A stretch of 64,000 nucleotides of DNA. Source: Phyto melanocephala (taxonomy: Eukaryota > Arthropoda > Insecta > Diptera > Rhinophoridae). The notes under the pieces are model-generated. The model saw only the letters and a program-made list of their open reading frames with translations. It had not been told where the DNA came from and did no database searches. A program made the position numbers and the translations under genes. The DNA lies in the NCBI GenBank assembly GCA_941918925.1, contig OW799234.1, forward strand, positions 107,629,884 to 107,693,883. The letters are read 5' to 3'. This document shows positions 33,250 to 45,297 of this stretch, one piece after another (within the stretch, counting starts at the first letter, position 1; every line of letters starts with the position of its first letter).

Positions 33250-33703
33250 CTTTTGCAGCACTCATTAAATCCTTTACTTCCTTAATAATGCGCTTTATCT
33301 GTTGACTAGTCATTTCCAATTCCTTTTCATGACGATTCAAATTATCTCGAAATTCTGGACTATCCACAATACATTCCTCAAATTCGAGCGGCTCCAGACC
33401 ACGACGGGCATCTTTGACGCCGCCGCCCATTTTCTTGCCGCCACCAAAACCGCTAATACTGCTGTTATTGTAATTATTACTGAAAGAGCGACCAACTAAA
33501 CGATGTGATTTCGACTTCTTTTTCTGGCCCTTCTTCGAGTTTTTTCCAGAGGCCAAGGCGTTATTGGATGAGAAAACAGATTTGACAAGTCTGTGACCGT
33601 CCGTAGGTGATGAAGAAGAATTTTTATTATTTAGATAATTTAAGTTATTATTATTGTTGTTATTATTGTTATTACTACCAGCAGACTTTCGATTATTCTT
33701 CAT
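33250..33703 (-). CDS. Graf: Graf-type RhoGAP, first coding exon (BAR domain start)
   Basis: GRAF/ARHGAP26-family proteins bind curved membrane with a BAR domain, add a PH domain, and switch off Rho/Cdc42 through RhoGAP, acting in endocytosis and adhesion. This exon encodes 151 residues and ends in AAAAG followed by the donor GTAAGTGAG. Residues 102-151 hold LEPLEFEECIVDSPEFRDNL and then RHEKELE, QQIKRIIKEVKDLMSAAK, matching the family's conserved opening (LEF..C..DSP.FR..L..HE.EL). Residues 1-91 are low complexity, with a 10-Asn run (11-20), Ser/Asn stretches and a KKGQKKKSKSH basic patch. The family start probably corresponds to Met92 (A at 33430, MGGGVKDARRG). The open frame upstream could be a lineage-specific N-terminal extension or translated leader. 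Remaining exons are not in the window; they should lie left of it. Confidence 0.88.
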
Positions 33704-34390
33704 AATTTTTTAAACGACGTTGGTGGTTACGGAAATTTGGTACATTTGTTAAGTTGGTAGGATGAAAACAAGTAAAGAGAGAGAGAGAAGTATTTTTTAA
33801 AATGGCAAGCAGGTTTTTGTAAGCATAAAAAACTTTTTGTAAGTGAATATGCAAGGTGTATATTTAAAACGAAAATGCAATTACTTAAACAAAAAAATTT
33901 AAAATCAAAACACACATTAGGAAATTTCCTTATTTAATAAAAAATAATAATTCATTTTGTGGGAGTATTTTAAAAAGGCTTAATTTTTCATTTACAATTG
34001 TTTTTCTTTTATAATCTGTTTTTTAATGTTCTTTTTTACGCAGGTAATATTTTATTTCTTATAAATTCTTATTTTGTTGTTACTGGGTTTTATTTTAAAT
34101 TCCATTGCAATTTCTGGTACCTATTATGTTTATTTGAAATAAATTGCTTTTTTAAAACTTTTGTTAAATTTGTTTTCTTTTTTCTCTATTATCGTTTTTT
34201 TTTTATTTGTATTAGCACCTTTTTGTTGTTTTTTCTTGCATTGCTTTATTCTTTTTTATTTACTTTGCTTTTATTTTATCTTCGTTTTGTTTAATATATT
34301 TGCTGTTTTTCACGATGAAGATTTTGTTGTTGTTCACTGGTGTATCACTTTGGCACACATATTCTATCTCATTCCGACGTTGGCAAGTTG
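33704..34390 (-). other. Probable Graf 5' leader
   Basis: On the minus strand this stretch is A-rich and T-poor, with CAGTGAACAACAACAAAATC near 34340, AAACAAAACGAAGATAAAAT and similar runs down to the ATG. This style is common in fly 5' untranslated regions. No splice acceptor that would clearly end a leader intron was chosen. The transcription start near 34350-34420 is a guess. T-rich plus-strand open frames here (33998-34397) are antisense shadows. Confidence 0.4.
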
Positions 34391-35269
34391 TTATTAAACA
34401 TCAAATGAGACCTTTGCGCACTCGCACTTTAGAGTAGATGAAAAAAAACAGCACAACTTGGTAACTTGTTTTCAATATTTTCACATACTCTGGTAAATTT
34501 TAAGACAATTTTTAAACAGAAAGATTTCTTTTTATTCTCACTTTTTTTCCTTGAAATTCTAGTATTTTGTTATATTATATTATGACATTTAAAAAAAAAA
34601 ATTATAATTTTTAATCAAAATAAAACGAATCTAAAAAAAACAAAAGATAAAAATATATTAAAACAACATAGCACTTAAACTTTGTTAAGGAAAATTTTAA
34701 AAAAACCAACACTTATTTGCAGCTTACAAAAGTAATAATAATAACGTTTTTCTTCACATTAATTATTTTAAAATTTGAAAGCTCTTTTCTGATTTTCCAT
34801 ATTTATTTCATATTTCGTTTAAAAAAAAAACTTCACTTTTTCTTTTTTTTTTTTTTGTCTAATTCGTCAATGTAATGGAATGTTATGTTTTTTTCTTTTT
34901 GCTGTGTGCAGTTTTTATTGTTGTTTTTTCCTATTTTGTTTTTGTAATATTTAAATTTCCCGTATGGCTCTTTCGATCGTGTTTCACTCTATGTTCGTGT
35001 TTTTAAACTGTTTGTTGTTTTGCTTTTTGAGTTGTTGCTCGATTGGTTGTTGGTTTGATGGGAATTATGGTTTGAGGTTTTGCCATTGAAAAAACATAAC
35101 TCACAGTTTATTGTTTTATGACGTTAATATTTGGGTAGTGTTGTCGGCTAACTAGTTATTCTCAATATGGGATTTTTTAAAATTGGGCATCAAATATTTA
35201 ATTTGGGGTTTAGGAAAACTGTTGGTGATTGTGTAAAAGGGTGTATATGGGTTTGACTTTTGGAAATTT
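34391..35269. other. Noncoding stretch upstream of the Graf exon
   Basis: May hold the Graf promoter, but no TATA box or initiator can be assigned confidently. T-rich tracts dominate. Confidence 0.3.
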
Positions 35270-35670
35270 GTTTGTAGAAATTTCACACGGGAAAATTTCT
35301 ACAATATTCATTTCCTTATTAAAGTATATATTTTATGAAAAATTTCGAATAGGGGAGTCGATTAAGCATTTTCCAACGGTCAATTTGTATGTATGTTGAA
35401 ATCATCTTTTTGAAGCCCGCCGACATCGCTAAGACTCGTGTAATTAATCAATATATCAAAAATATTTGGAAGCAGATAGGTATTGGAAATCATCATAATC
35501 GGCCTATTACTTTCTGAGATATGAACGAATAAACACGACTGTCTCTTTTTTTACAACCCTAGTTTGATTTATATGGTTGTTACTATTTATGGATTTGATA
35601 TGCCTCTAAAAATATTCTTGAAAAATTTGGACAAATTGATCACTAATCGGCAAAGTTTTTGTATGTATGG
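35270..35670 (+). mobile_element. DINE-1-like fragment
   Basis: Contains AATTTCTACAATATTCATTT, AAAGTATATATTTTATGAAA, AATAGGGGAGTCGATTAAGC, TGTTGAAATCATCTTTTTGA and the AATCGGCAAAGTTTT block. Both termini are missing and the GTCY core is eroded. Confidence 0.55.
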
Positions 35671-36120
35671 GTTGTAAAAAATAAACAACAAAATACTAAA
35701 CAAAATAAAGAAATAGTCTGACTGTTTCAGTTTGTTTCTTATTAACACATATGTACGTACATTGAAAAGAAGCAAAAATTATATGTTTTTTTTTACTTTC
35801 GATATTTTTACAAACTTTTAATGTCTTTAACAGTTTAAATTTAAAGGTTATGCAACAATTATGTCCATTTAAATTAGCAAATAAAATAACATCCTACCTT
35901 CTAATTTATTTTAATCTCAATTATAGGAAATAGGTGTTTTATTTTATTAAATGTGTCTGATTGTATTCTATATCATTAGTTTAGCCATATGACTTAAAAA
36001 AAATTTTTAATTGCTCTAATCTTTGTAAAATTATTTTTGTATAAATTTGTTCGTTTAATAGGAGTAAATCTTTTAAAAACACTTTAACCTTATTATTCGC
36101 AGTCTTTTGTGTTAAAAATT
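35671..36120. other. Noncoding stretch
   Basis: Nothing recognised. Confidence 0.3.
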
Positions 36121-36258
36121 GCAAGAAATATTTATTCATCAGGTAGTCGCAGTTAGGAGAGAACCAACCGTTTGTTTATATATTTTACATATAAAGTTTA
36201 AGATAAGTGAAGAAAAATATCAGCTGGCATATCAAGACTACCTTATGAAGTAATTTAC
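36121..36258. mobile_element. Degraded copy of the CAAGGC-type MITE
   Basis: ATATTTATTCATCAGGTAGT, GCAGTTAGGAGAGAA, TTGTTTATATATTTTACAT, and TATCAGCTGGCATATCAAGA then CTACCTTATGAA occur in the same order as in the intact copy at 59120-59327. The outermost CAAGGC tips are mutated. Confidence 0.6.
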
Positions 36259-36550
36259 GTGGTTATAATTGTAAAAAGTTAAATCTTTAAATAATTGTTG
36301 CAATTGAAACTTATGAATAAATCGTTAACTTTAGATATTTTCGAAAAAAAAAATCTTTTGTTTCGCAGCTGCGAAGAAGTCTGGAAGCCCTGTTTAAGAT
36401 TTAATCAAACACACATGTTCGTTTACAACAATAGGAGTTGTATCTGGTTGACTGTTGGTTCTATTGCGAACGTGTAGACAAGGTTGCCAGATTTAGAGAA
36501 TGCAATTTAATATATGTAGAGTATTCGAATTTTCAATTCTAATTTTCCTA

Positions 36551-36686
36551 CAATGAAATGCCAGCTTACGGTATTGATGAAACTAATATCAATTTAATTA
36601 ATTATTAGAAATTATATTCAATGAAATGCCAGCTTACGGTATTGATAAAATTAATATCAATTTAATTATTAGTAAATTATATTTAT
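36551..36686. repeat. 68-bp tandem duplication
   Basis: CAATGAAATGCCAGCTTACG starts at 36551 and again at 36619. Each is followed by GTATTGAT(G/A)AAA and CTAATATC/TTAATATCAATTTAATTA. The two units differ by a few substitutions and small indels. Confidence 0.8.
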
Positions 36687-37532
36687 GTCGCTGATATTCG
36701 TAGAAACGCATGCCAATATTCAGTTAAAAAATAGGTTTCATTTGTAGATGGTGTTTACATATATCAGCTTTTTATCTTGATTATTACGATAGCTTATTGA
36801 TCCAATATGTGACATTTGGGTAGTCATTGCAAAAAATATTTTTCTAAGATTTGCAGTAGTTACAGTTATCTTCTTTAATTTAATTATTGTAAAAACAAAT
36901 TAAACTTTAATTTATTTAATGTTATTTACATTATGATTTATTCGAATTAGCTTTTCGAATGTATTTTGCAGACGTCAAGAACTTTGAAATTGGTTATATT
37001 CATATTTGTTTTTGTAAATAAATTGTCATAATTACATATAGTAGTTAAATAACACCGATTTCAAATATTATATTAAAAAACGTTAAGAAAATCTTAAAAA
37101 AAAGTTTCCATTTACAGGATAAAGTGATTTGAGATTTTTCACTGCACAGTTTGTACATGTCGTGTTAACCCGTTGAAGCATTGTTTGTATTAAGTACATA
37201 CAAATCATAAGAAAAATTTTTAAATGAGAGCTTGTTCTGACATCAACTGTTTTGTCAAAATGAAACAATATTTAGCATTTAGTATTTTTAGCATTTGTTT
37301 CTCTATTTAAGAACAGAAAATTATTTTTAAAATACTTCAACAAACTTCAATAGATAATAATTTCCTGAATCCATTTCACAAGTTTAATTTACAAAAGAAC
37401 ATTTTAACAAAACCCCTATACAAAATCGGCTATTGTAATCATATAGATGTTATATCAGATGTAATATATGCACTTGCGAAAGCAAAAATTATAAGCCATA
37501 TGTGAAATGGCAATTATGACAGGCATATGTAA
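36687..37532. other. AT-rich noncoding stretch
   Basis: Nothing recognised. Confidence 0.3.
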
Positions 37533-37803
37533 TCACATATCGATGCCTTACTTCTTCAACCTCGTATCTTAAATAATACGGTTTTGGCTTTTTCATATCA
37601 AACGATTGTTTTATGCTTTAACTAAAAAAGATTAGTATATTATTACTACTAATATACATAAATACAATCAATTCCTTAATAATTACATTTATACTTTTAA
37701 CCAAACACTGAAGTATAAAAAAATAAACCGTTTTTTTTTGTCTCTCCTAAAAAATTTTATTTTTTAAGATACGAGATTGAGGAAGTAAGGCATCGATATG
37801 TGA
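37533..37803. mobile_element. Foldback-type MITE, 271 bp (copy 1)
   Basis: The inverted ends are TCACATATCGATGCCTTACT then TCTTCAACCTCGTATCTTAAA, matched by the inverse of the right end with about two differences over 42 bp. The centre contains the small palindrome AGTATATTATTACTACTAAT. A second copy with high identity lies at 44107-44367. Confidence 0.8.
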
Positions 37804-37904
37804 CCTTCTCTTTTTTAACTCTAATATAAAGTTTCTCAAGATAAAAAAATGGACACGCTTATAATCCCGAATTGTAAGAAGAATAAAATCAAAGACTGCA
37901 TTCG

Positions 37905-38078
37905 AAACTATATAGCAAAAAATGTTTGTCTTATGGCATCGATATTGGTATCAAATAAAACGGCTTGACTAGTAAAATACTATTACCTATGTAAAAGGTC
38001 AAAATCAAATATGGAATTGGAATTAAATAAATAAAATGGTATATAGTATTAAATTTTAAAACTAAGCTACGCTACTTG
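37905..38078 (+). mobile_element. DINE-like type B tail fragment
   Basis: TGGTATCAAATAAAACGGCT, TGACTAGTAAAATACTATTA, AAATGGTATATAGTA and AACTAAGCTACGCTAC match type B tails. The hairpin is absent. Confidence 0.5.
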
Positions 38079-39599
38079 TTTCTTTTATTTAAAAATTATA
38101 AAGTTTAAAATTTTTTTTTTCATTTCTACATTACATAAAAAACTACAATCATACTAAAAATTCTTAATCAAAAATCGTCAAAAAGTCGTTTTACACATTT
38201 TTATCAAAGAATAGTCAGTGGCAATAAATAATCAAATCTGGCAACTATGACCGTTAGTCAAGTTTATTAGTAGCAACACTTAAATCGGGTAGTTTATCAG
38301 TTTTTTTATTCTAAAGGAATTTCTATTTTTTTCTCTTTTGCCAGCTGGCTACTAGTGATAATTTTTGCATTTTTCCTTTCAATATTAAAAAAAAAAGTTT
38401 TTTTTTTTCGTTGCCTGCGTATGTATTCGGTTAGTGTAAACAAAAAAATTATATGTGCATAGTTTATAAATTGGTAAAAAAAACTAAAATAATATTTATT
38501 TTATACATAAAATTTGCAAAGTACAAAAATTTTCCATCACAAATAACTTCGCCACCATTTGATTACATTTTTTTAAATTTTTTTTAAATAAACAACTAAA
38601 TTATTATTTGTTTAACATTCAATTGTATTATGTAGATATTGGACGTTTTGTAAACAGCTTTTGTTTTATATCTGTCTATGATAAATAAAAAGATAAACAA
38701 TTTTCTGTTTTGTTTTGTATGTATTATGTGTAATTTTCTTCGTGTAAAACTATAATTTACCGCAAATACCTACATACATATTTATTTTTGTTTATTTACC
38801 TTATTTCATAAAAATTTTACCTAGGTAGGTAGGTATACATATGTTTTTCAACTAATTACGTTTTTATTCGTATTGTTTTGCTAATTTTTTTCTCACTTCT
38901 TGACATTTATTTATTTTAATTTTTTGCATTTTCCGGTAATTGTTGCTGTTATTTTAATATTTTCTTGTCGTTATTATTGTTATATTTATTGAATGTCACC
39001 ACAGGCAACAACGTCTCCGTACCTATTTCAATTTACTGCTTTGTACAGTAGTACAAACTTAAATTTGCTGTTAATCAGTTGAAAAAATAAATAATATACA
39101 AATTTAAGGCTAATTAATATTCGTCGTCATATTGTTTTAAGTCAAAATTAATTTGTAAATTACAACAACCATATAGGTATACAAATTTTAATTTTATTTT
39201 GGAAATTAACGTAGACGATTTGGTGTCAATTTTTTGGTTTTAAAAACCTTCCGTTACTTCGTTTAATACCGACCGAATGCTCATTGAAAACTGAGATATA
39301 GTTTTATGTATTTCCCTGAGATGGTATATGATATTAAATTTTGTACTAATTAAGTTTTTAAGCGTACTTTTTTCGACAAAAAATGTACTAAGATAAGTTC
39401 AGTATAGAATTATGTACGTATATATTTTTATTCATTTAATTTTTATTAGAATATTTTATAATTTCTACAATCTGTTTTTGTCAGTATGATGTCCTTATAA
39501 AACACCTTGCTTGAGATTAGTGTTTTATATAAAATACTGTTGTCTGGATTATAATAAAATAATTGTTTCTTTTTCTTAAGCTTAAGATCAGGTTTTTTT
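38079..39599. other. AT-rich noncoding stretch
   Basis: Poly-T and poly-A runs near 38390-38410; no gene or clear repeat. Confidence 0.3.
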
Positions 39600-40477
39600 T
39601 TATACCCTTCACACAGTGAAAAAGGGTATATATAGGTTTGTCATTCCGTGTGAAATTTCTACAATTTTGATTTCCGACCCCATAAAGTATATATTTTCTG
39701 AAAGCTTATGAATAGGGGAGTCGATTAAGCCCTGTCAGTCTGTCAGTCTGTCCGTCTGACCGTCTGTCCGTGTGTATGTTGAAATCAACTTTTTGAAGCT
39801 CCCCGACCTCGCTTGGACTTGGGTGAGGTATTAAAATATCAGAAATATTCGGGAGTAGATCGGTATTGAAAATCAGAAACATCGGTACATAAACAACTGA
39901 GATATGAGCAAAAACCCACGACCACCTCGATTTTTTTTTCACAAAAACAACATTACAACAACAACATACATAAATACAAACGTGTATACTGGTTAGAGAA
40001 AACGTGGCATTGAATCCCAGCTGAGCCAAAAAAATTTTTTTTTTATTTTTTTAAAATTTTTTTTTTTAATTTTTTTTTATTTTTTTTTATTTTTTATTTA
40101 ATATATTATTTATATTTTTATTATTTTTTTTTATATTTTTTTTTTAATTTTTTTTTTATTTTTTTTTTTTTGTTTCATATTTATTATATATATTTTTATT
40201 ATTTTTTAAAATTTTTTTTTTTTTAATTTTTTTTTTTATTTTTTTTTTTAAATTTTTTTTTTTTATTTTTTTTTTTAATTTTTTTTTATTTTTATTTTTT
40301 AACATACATACGTAAATTTATAATTTTACAATGTGGATGTTTTTATATATGTATGGTTTTTATATGTATGTACGTATATCATATGGAATGGTGATACAAA
40401 CTACTGTTATTGCATGACTACACGGTGTGAAGGGTATATAAGATTCGGCACGGCCGAATATAGCGCTCTTACTTGTT
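39600..40477 (+). mobile_element. DINE-1-like element, type A, near-complete copy
   Basis: 5' end TATACCCTTCACACAGTGAA then AAAGGGTATA. Next come TTCCGACCCCATAAAGTATA, the GTCY core (CAGTCTGTCCGTCTGACCGT), GTTGAAATCAACTTTTTGAA and the core ACAACTGAGATATGAGC. The tRNA-like block TATACTGGTTAGAG...GAATCCCAGCTGAGCC ends near 40028. A T/A spacer (40030-40300), ACATACATACGT, and GGTGTGAAGGGTATATAAGA precede the hairpin TTCGGCACGGCCGAA and the end CGCTCTTACTTGTT. The open frame at 39706-40029 (minus) is a translation of the repeat, not a gene. Confidence 0.8.
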
Positions 40478-42654
40478 AACTCTATATTAATACTAATATT
40501 TCGCGGCCAAACAATGGGTATATTCTTCAAGGTAAATAACACCTAACTGTCGCTTTGTTTGGTACATTATAACGAAAACTTGACATTGTTTGTTTAAACA
40601 CTTCGCAATATTTAAAAATCGCGTGGTCGGTACATGATTATAAAAAAATAACAAAATAGGAGCAAATTTAAATCAGTCTGATTTAACACATAAAATGCAT
40701 ATTTGTTTAAGACAATTGTTAAGGGATACATTTTTTATTACTTAAATTTGTTCCTACAATTTAAAAAAAAGCTCAAGTTTTAAAGCCTTTAGTAAATTGT
40801 TAAGTTAAACAACCCGAATATTTTCTAAACATTGCATTAAAGCTTAAAACGTTAAAAAAACAAATCGCACTAATAAATTTTCTTAAAAAACCCAAACCTT
40901 AAAAAAATATAAAACCAAATTTTTGTAACATGGTACATGAAACAAGAATAAAGTAGTTTTTGTCAATAGTACTTTTTGAAGTTAATACAAGTATTACCCG
41001 TCACTGATACTAATGTTCATCTCTAGTATCTCCCATTCATTCACAGCGCAACAACAAACAGAGATTAAATTTTTTTATGTGCGAGATTGTTTTATTTTGT
41101 CCAAAGTTTGAAACGTAAGTTATTTCTACACACGCAAAATGCACTTAATCAGGTAGAGAGAGCATAATTAGTAGAAATGTCTACTTTTTTATATATATGA
41201 AGTTTGACGTATTCATAAATTAGAAATTATTTTTTATTTATATAAAGTTTGACGTTACCATAAATTTATATATTCTGCTGCTTGGTTAAGTGTCTTTAGA
41301 CTCACCTTGCACACACCCTTGTAGATAATATTGTTAACAGGGATGGAAAGAGTCAGGGAAGCTACAACAAAAATAATTAAAGATTTTACAAAAGGCTTTT
41401 TATAATTGTTTATCAATTATATATTTATGTGAAAACTAGAATTAAATCGCGTTTTTTAATATGTTTGAAGCATGTTGCATTTAAAGAAAATTTTTTATTT
41501 AAAATTGAACTGAGATGAATTTAATAAGAAAAAAAAGCTAACTACCTATATTTAAACTAACAGAAATATGTTTGTTGAAGATTGAAGTTATACAATGGGC
41601 TTGTATATCTGTAATTGTCGGTAAGAGGGGTAAACAACCTTACGGGCTACAATATACTACGTATAGAAAATTATAGTTTTTAAAGTTTTAGTTAAAAGAT
41701 ATTCCAAATAAAAAAAAAACATATATAGGCGGCTGTATTAACTATAAAACAAATGCACTCTAACTCTACTATATTTATAGTACATTTACATCTTACTTTT
41801 AAACGTGGTATAAGTATTTTATTGTACTAAGAATAATATCAATGTAAATGGACGTCATACATTTACAACTTCACTACGACAACACTTCTAGTTACAAAGT
41901 TTATATGAACTCTGTTTTACCTCAATAACGTAATTATATCTCTTTCACTACATAGCGCCATCTTTAGCTAATTTTGGTTTAGTAAATTTACAAACCTAAA
42001 ACGGCACACATGCATTATTCACAATAATATTAAACTTGGGTTTCGTGTTTGGCTGAGTGTGGCCAATTTGCTTAATTTTCACTTATTAACACAGCTAATA
42101 ATAGCAATTTTTTTTTATTAAAAAACATTATATTAAGAAATATTTAAGGGGATGAGATATGTATATAAGGTTATGTATTATAAAATTGTTTTTGCAAATT
42201 CAGTTTTTGTTATAACTATGTTAAGTGTAAATATAGGAATTATTATTTGAATGGGCAAATGCCCACTTCTAGCACGTTGCTAAATGTCCATTCTTTCAAC
42301 ATAATTTTAAACAACAACAGCTTATTTCGCTTATCTTTCCAAGCATTAATTGTTTGTGTAGATTCGGTCTTTCGAATGGTAAATACTTCAGTGACATTAA
42401 ATCACAAAACGTTGCGGCCAATTGATATTAGCAAATCCAAAAATTTCGCAATTGCTGTATTGTTTGGCCGACTAAGTGGCTCGTGGCAGCTGTGGTCACA
42501 CAAAATCAGTTATCATGACGTCGCTTAGTTGTATAAGTAATGGTACTGTTTCCGTTTTTTTTTAACCTCATATGCGACAATTTTTGCCTCATTACTAAAG
42601 ATGATTTAAATAAAAAATGTATTAGATTAATTCCGTTTTTTTAAGGTCAAATTT
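40478..42654. other. AT-rich noncoding stretch
   Basis: 41145-41340 contains ATCAGGTAGAGAG and two GAAGTTTGACG/AAAGTTTGACG copies resembling the interior of the CAAGGC MITE, perhaps a decayed copy. The open frame at 42247-42528 has no recognised domain and sits alone, so I leave it uncalled. Confidence 0.35.
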
Positions 42655-42870
42655 AATTTAAAAATCCATGACGGGCGCCATTACAAAATGGCGTACAATA
42701 AATGCATGTATGTATATGGGTGAAACTAGTAAATAAAACTGTATCCCCTCCTTCATCTATTCTAGAGGATTGTAGAATACGATAAACTATAAAAAATTTA
42801 AAATACAAGATGGTGTATGAAACAAAATGGCGAATAAAGCACGCTTACTTATTTAATTTGAGGCTGTAGC
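42655..42870 (+). mobile_element. DINE-like type B fragment
   Basis: AAAATCCATGACGGGCGCCA, TTACAAAATGGCGTACAATA, CCCCTCCTTCATCTATTCTA and AAGATGGTGTATGAAACAAA followed by ATGGCGAATAA match type B blocks. Confidence 0.55.
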
Positions 42871-43337
42871 CAACCTTTAGTTTCAAAAATCTAGTTGCAC
42901 TTCAGCCTCATTTCATTAATTTCATTTAAACTCCCGCAAATGTTTTACTTTTCTTAAATTGCTTTATTTTTGTAAATAATTTTTGTTTTGTATTTGAACA
43001 ATCTTTACTATAAACTACTACAAGGATCATTTGCTATTTAACAATTGATCATTTAGATGGGCTTCGTTACATTTTTCAGAACAAGTTCATTACTTTGTCG
43101 TGGGGATATAATAAATAATGAAGATAGTTTTTCAATCAAAAAATATTTATAGCTATATTTTTTGTACATATAATAGTTATTATATATATATATGTGTATG
43201 TATGTATGTTTGAATATATTTATTTTTCATAATTATAATAAATATCGTTGTAATCGAAAATAGATTGCTTTGTTCAAAAAGGGTAAATTGCGGTGTTGTT
43301 TTCATTTTTGATACGTGGTTTATGTTGTTGTTTTTAT

Positions 43338-43434
43338 TTAAGTACGACCAGGTGCACTAGGTACATATTTCTCGGATGGTTGATACTGCCATTGGGCGCA
43401 GATTTCATCTTGTTCAGTTTGATTATAGCCAGCT
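43338..43434 (-). CDS. Terminal coding exon of an unrecognised gene
   Basis: A polypyrimidine tract and acceptor (TTCATTCTCTTACAG) on the minus strand are followed by an in-phase open stretch. It starts with the last base of a split codon and encodes AGYNQTEQDEICAQWQYQPS then EKYVPSAPGRT and TAA. An AATAAA motif overlaps the stop (TTAAATAAAAAC). Composition is balanced and codon use is gene-like compared with the AT-rich surroundings, which argues for a true last exon of 31 residues. The upstream exons must lie to the right and need to end two bases into a codon. I did not find them between 43440 and 45297, so the gene may span or contain the phospholipase gene. I do not recognise the protein. 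Confidence 0.6.
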
Positions 43435-44106
43435 CTGTAAGAGAATGAATTATAATTATAGTTAAACAGAAGTCAACAAAGTCGACTCTTTTTATAAGTG
43501 TGTATTTAGAATAATTAATTTTAAATTAAAATAATAGATAATAAAAAAAAGAGTACCATTAAAACGTAGAAGAACTACCATTTAAATTAAATTTCTTGAT
43601 GTTTTCATTAATACAAAAATAACTTTTCAATAGCTTCTTTAAAAAGTATCATAAAATTGCAAGGTAAAAGTGTACGACACTGTATATAATTCTTATTGTG
43701 AAAAATATATTTAATCGTGGCTGTTCTGTGTTCCGAGTTGAATTAAATTATTCAATACCTAGATTATAGTGCTGTTGTTTATAACAACAATGCTGTGGCA
43801 ATTCCGAAAAATTCAATTCTACTCGAAACAGGCACGAATAAATTCTCTATGTATAAAAAATCGATATACATATGTAATTTTATTCAATTAATTTTTTTTT
43901 ATTTAAATTTCTCTAGGTTGCTTTTTTTTAGAATTTTTTTTTTACTAAATGGGGAATTTATGGTTTTTCAATAATTTGAATTAAAATAAGTATAAGCAAT
44001 AAATTAAAACAACGAAATAAAAATTAATATTTTAAAAATTTATTTTTCAAATTACAACTATAATACTGAAATTGAACTTAAAAACTATTAAATAAAGCTA
44101 AAATAT
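43435..44106. other. Probable intron of the gene ending at 43338
   Basis: AT-rich with no further exon that I can support. Confidence 0.35.
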
Positions 44107-44367
44107 ATCGATGCCTTACTTCCTCAACCTCGTAACTTAAAAAATACGGTTTTGACTTTTTCATATCAAACGATTGTTTTATGCTTTAACTAAAAAAGAT
44201 TAGTATATTATTACTATGTACTAATATACATAAATACAATCAATTCCTTAATAATTGCATTTAAACTTTTAACCAAAAACCGAAGTATAAAAAGATGAAC
44301 CGTTTTTTTTTCTCTCCTGAAAAATTTTATTTTTTAAGAGTGGTTAAGAGGTTGAGGAAGTAAGGCA
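44107..44367. mobile_element. Foldback-type MITE (copy 2)
   Basis: ATCGATGCCTTACTTCCTCA, then ACCTCGTAACTTAAA, at the left and the inverse of TGCCTTACTTCCTCAACCTC at the right. The interior (TTTTTCATATCAAACGATTG, CAATCAATTCCTTAATAATT) is almost the same as in 37533-37803. The right arm is partly scrambled (GAGTGGTTAAGAGG). Confidence 0.8.
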
Positions 44368-45297
44368 AAATATGGCAAAATAATAAACTAATTTTAAATT
44401 AAAAAAAAAGGAAAAAGGTAGCCAGATTTTTTACTACATGTCTACAAGGTATATGCATTGCGGCAAAAAACACAACAAATAAAAAAAAACATGCATTTTG
44501 TTTGGTTTTTCCGGCACATGTCACACAGTTTTATTATTTTCTTTTTTAATTTTAATAATATTTAAAAAAATCTTAAAAGCGAAAACTTTTTATTCATGGG
44601 TTTGTATTTTTTAAAACGTATTAAACGAACTGAAACTACGAATTATTTATTTTATAATAAAAATAAAAAAATAAAATTGACATGTGCAGACACTTTTAAA
44701 AAAAGTTGGTAACTCTGATAAATTATATATGTATATATAAAAACAGTCAGCTGATTTTATACGAGTTCGTTTTTAATCTACCTTGGACAATATGTATTCT
44801 TTTTATTATAAATCGGTGGACAAGTAGAATAGTTGTAAGTCGTATTTTTTTACGAAATTTAATTTTTAGTGATTTCAATATATTTCACACAAATACATCT
44901 CGACACAAAAATTTTTTGCAATAGCATCAAAAGTAACAGTTTTAAAAGCAATTTTACAAAAGAAATTATATTATGATAATACAGTTTCTATTAGGTTTTG
45001 GCTTTTCCTGTAAAGTTACAATTATTTGAGTTAGGGACTTTCTACCCGTGATCAACGATACATATATTGTTGTCGATATATAAGCAAATTGAAAAGTGGT
45101 ATGGTAAAATCAATAACAATTTTTTATCGTTATGACATTTGCAAACGACTAGCAAGCATTGAGAAAATCGACGGCCACCCTAACTAATTTTTCTCTAAAA
45201 TGACTACAGTGTTAGGCATAAATAATTAACATAAATTGAATAATAATATTAACAAAAACAATAAATTCAGTCTTATTTTATGAGTTAAATTTTCTCA
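44368..45297. other. Noncoding stretch downstream of the phospholipase gene
   Basis: Holds the 3' untranslated region of the phospholipase gene at its right side. No further coding exon is supported. The plus-strand open frame at 44706-44924 lacks motifs. Confidence 0.35.

Noticed and set aside
33998..34397. Plus-strand hydrophobic frames near Graf
   Set aside because: They are antisense to an A-rich probable leader; poly-F/L content follows from T-rich DNA.
42247..42528. 93-codon frame of moderate composition
   Set aside because: It looked gene-like at first (less AT-biased), but no family motif, splice partner or neighbouring exon was found; chance cannot be excluded.
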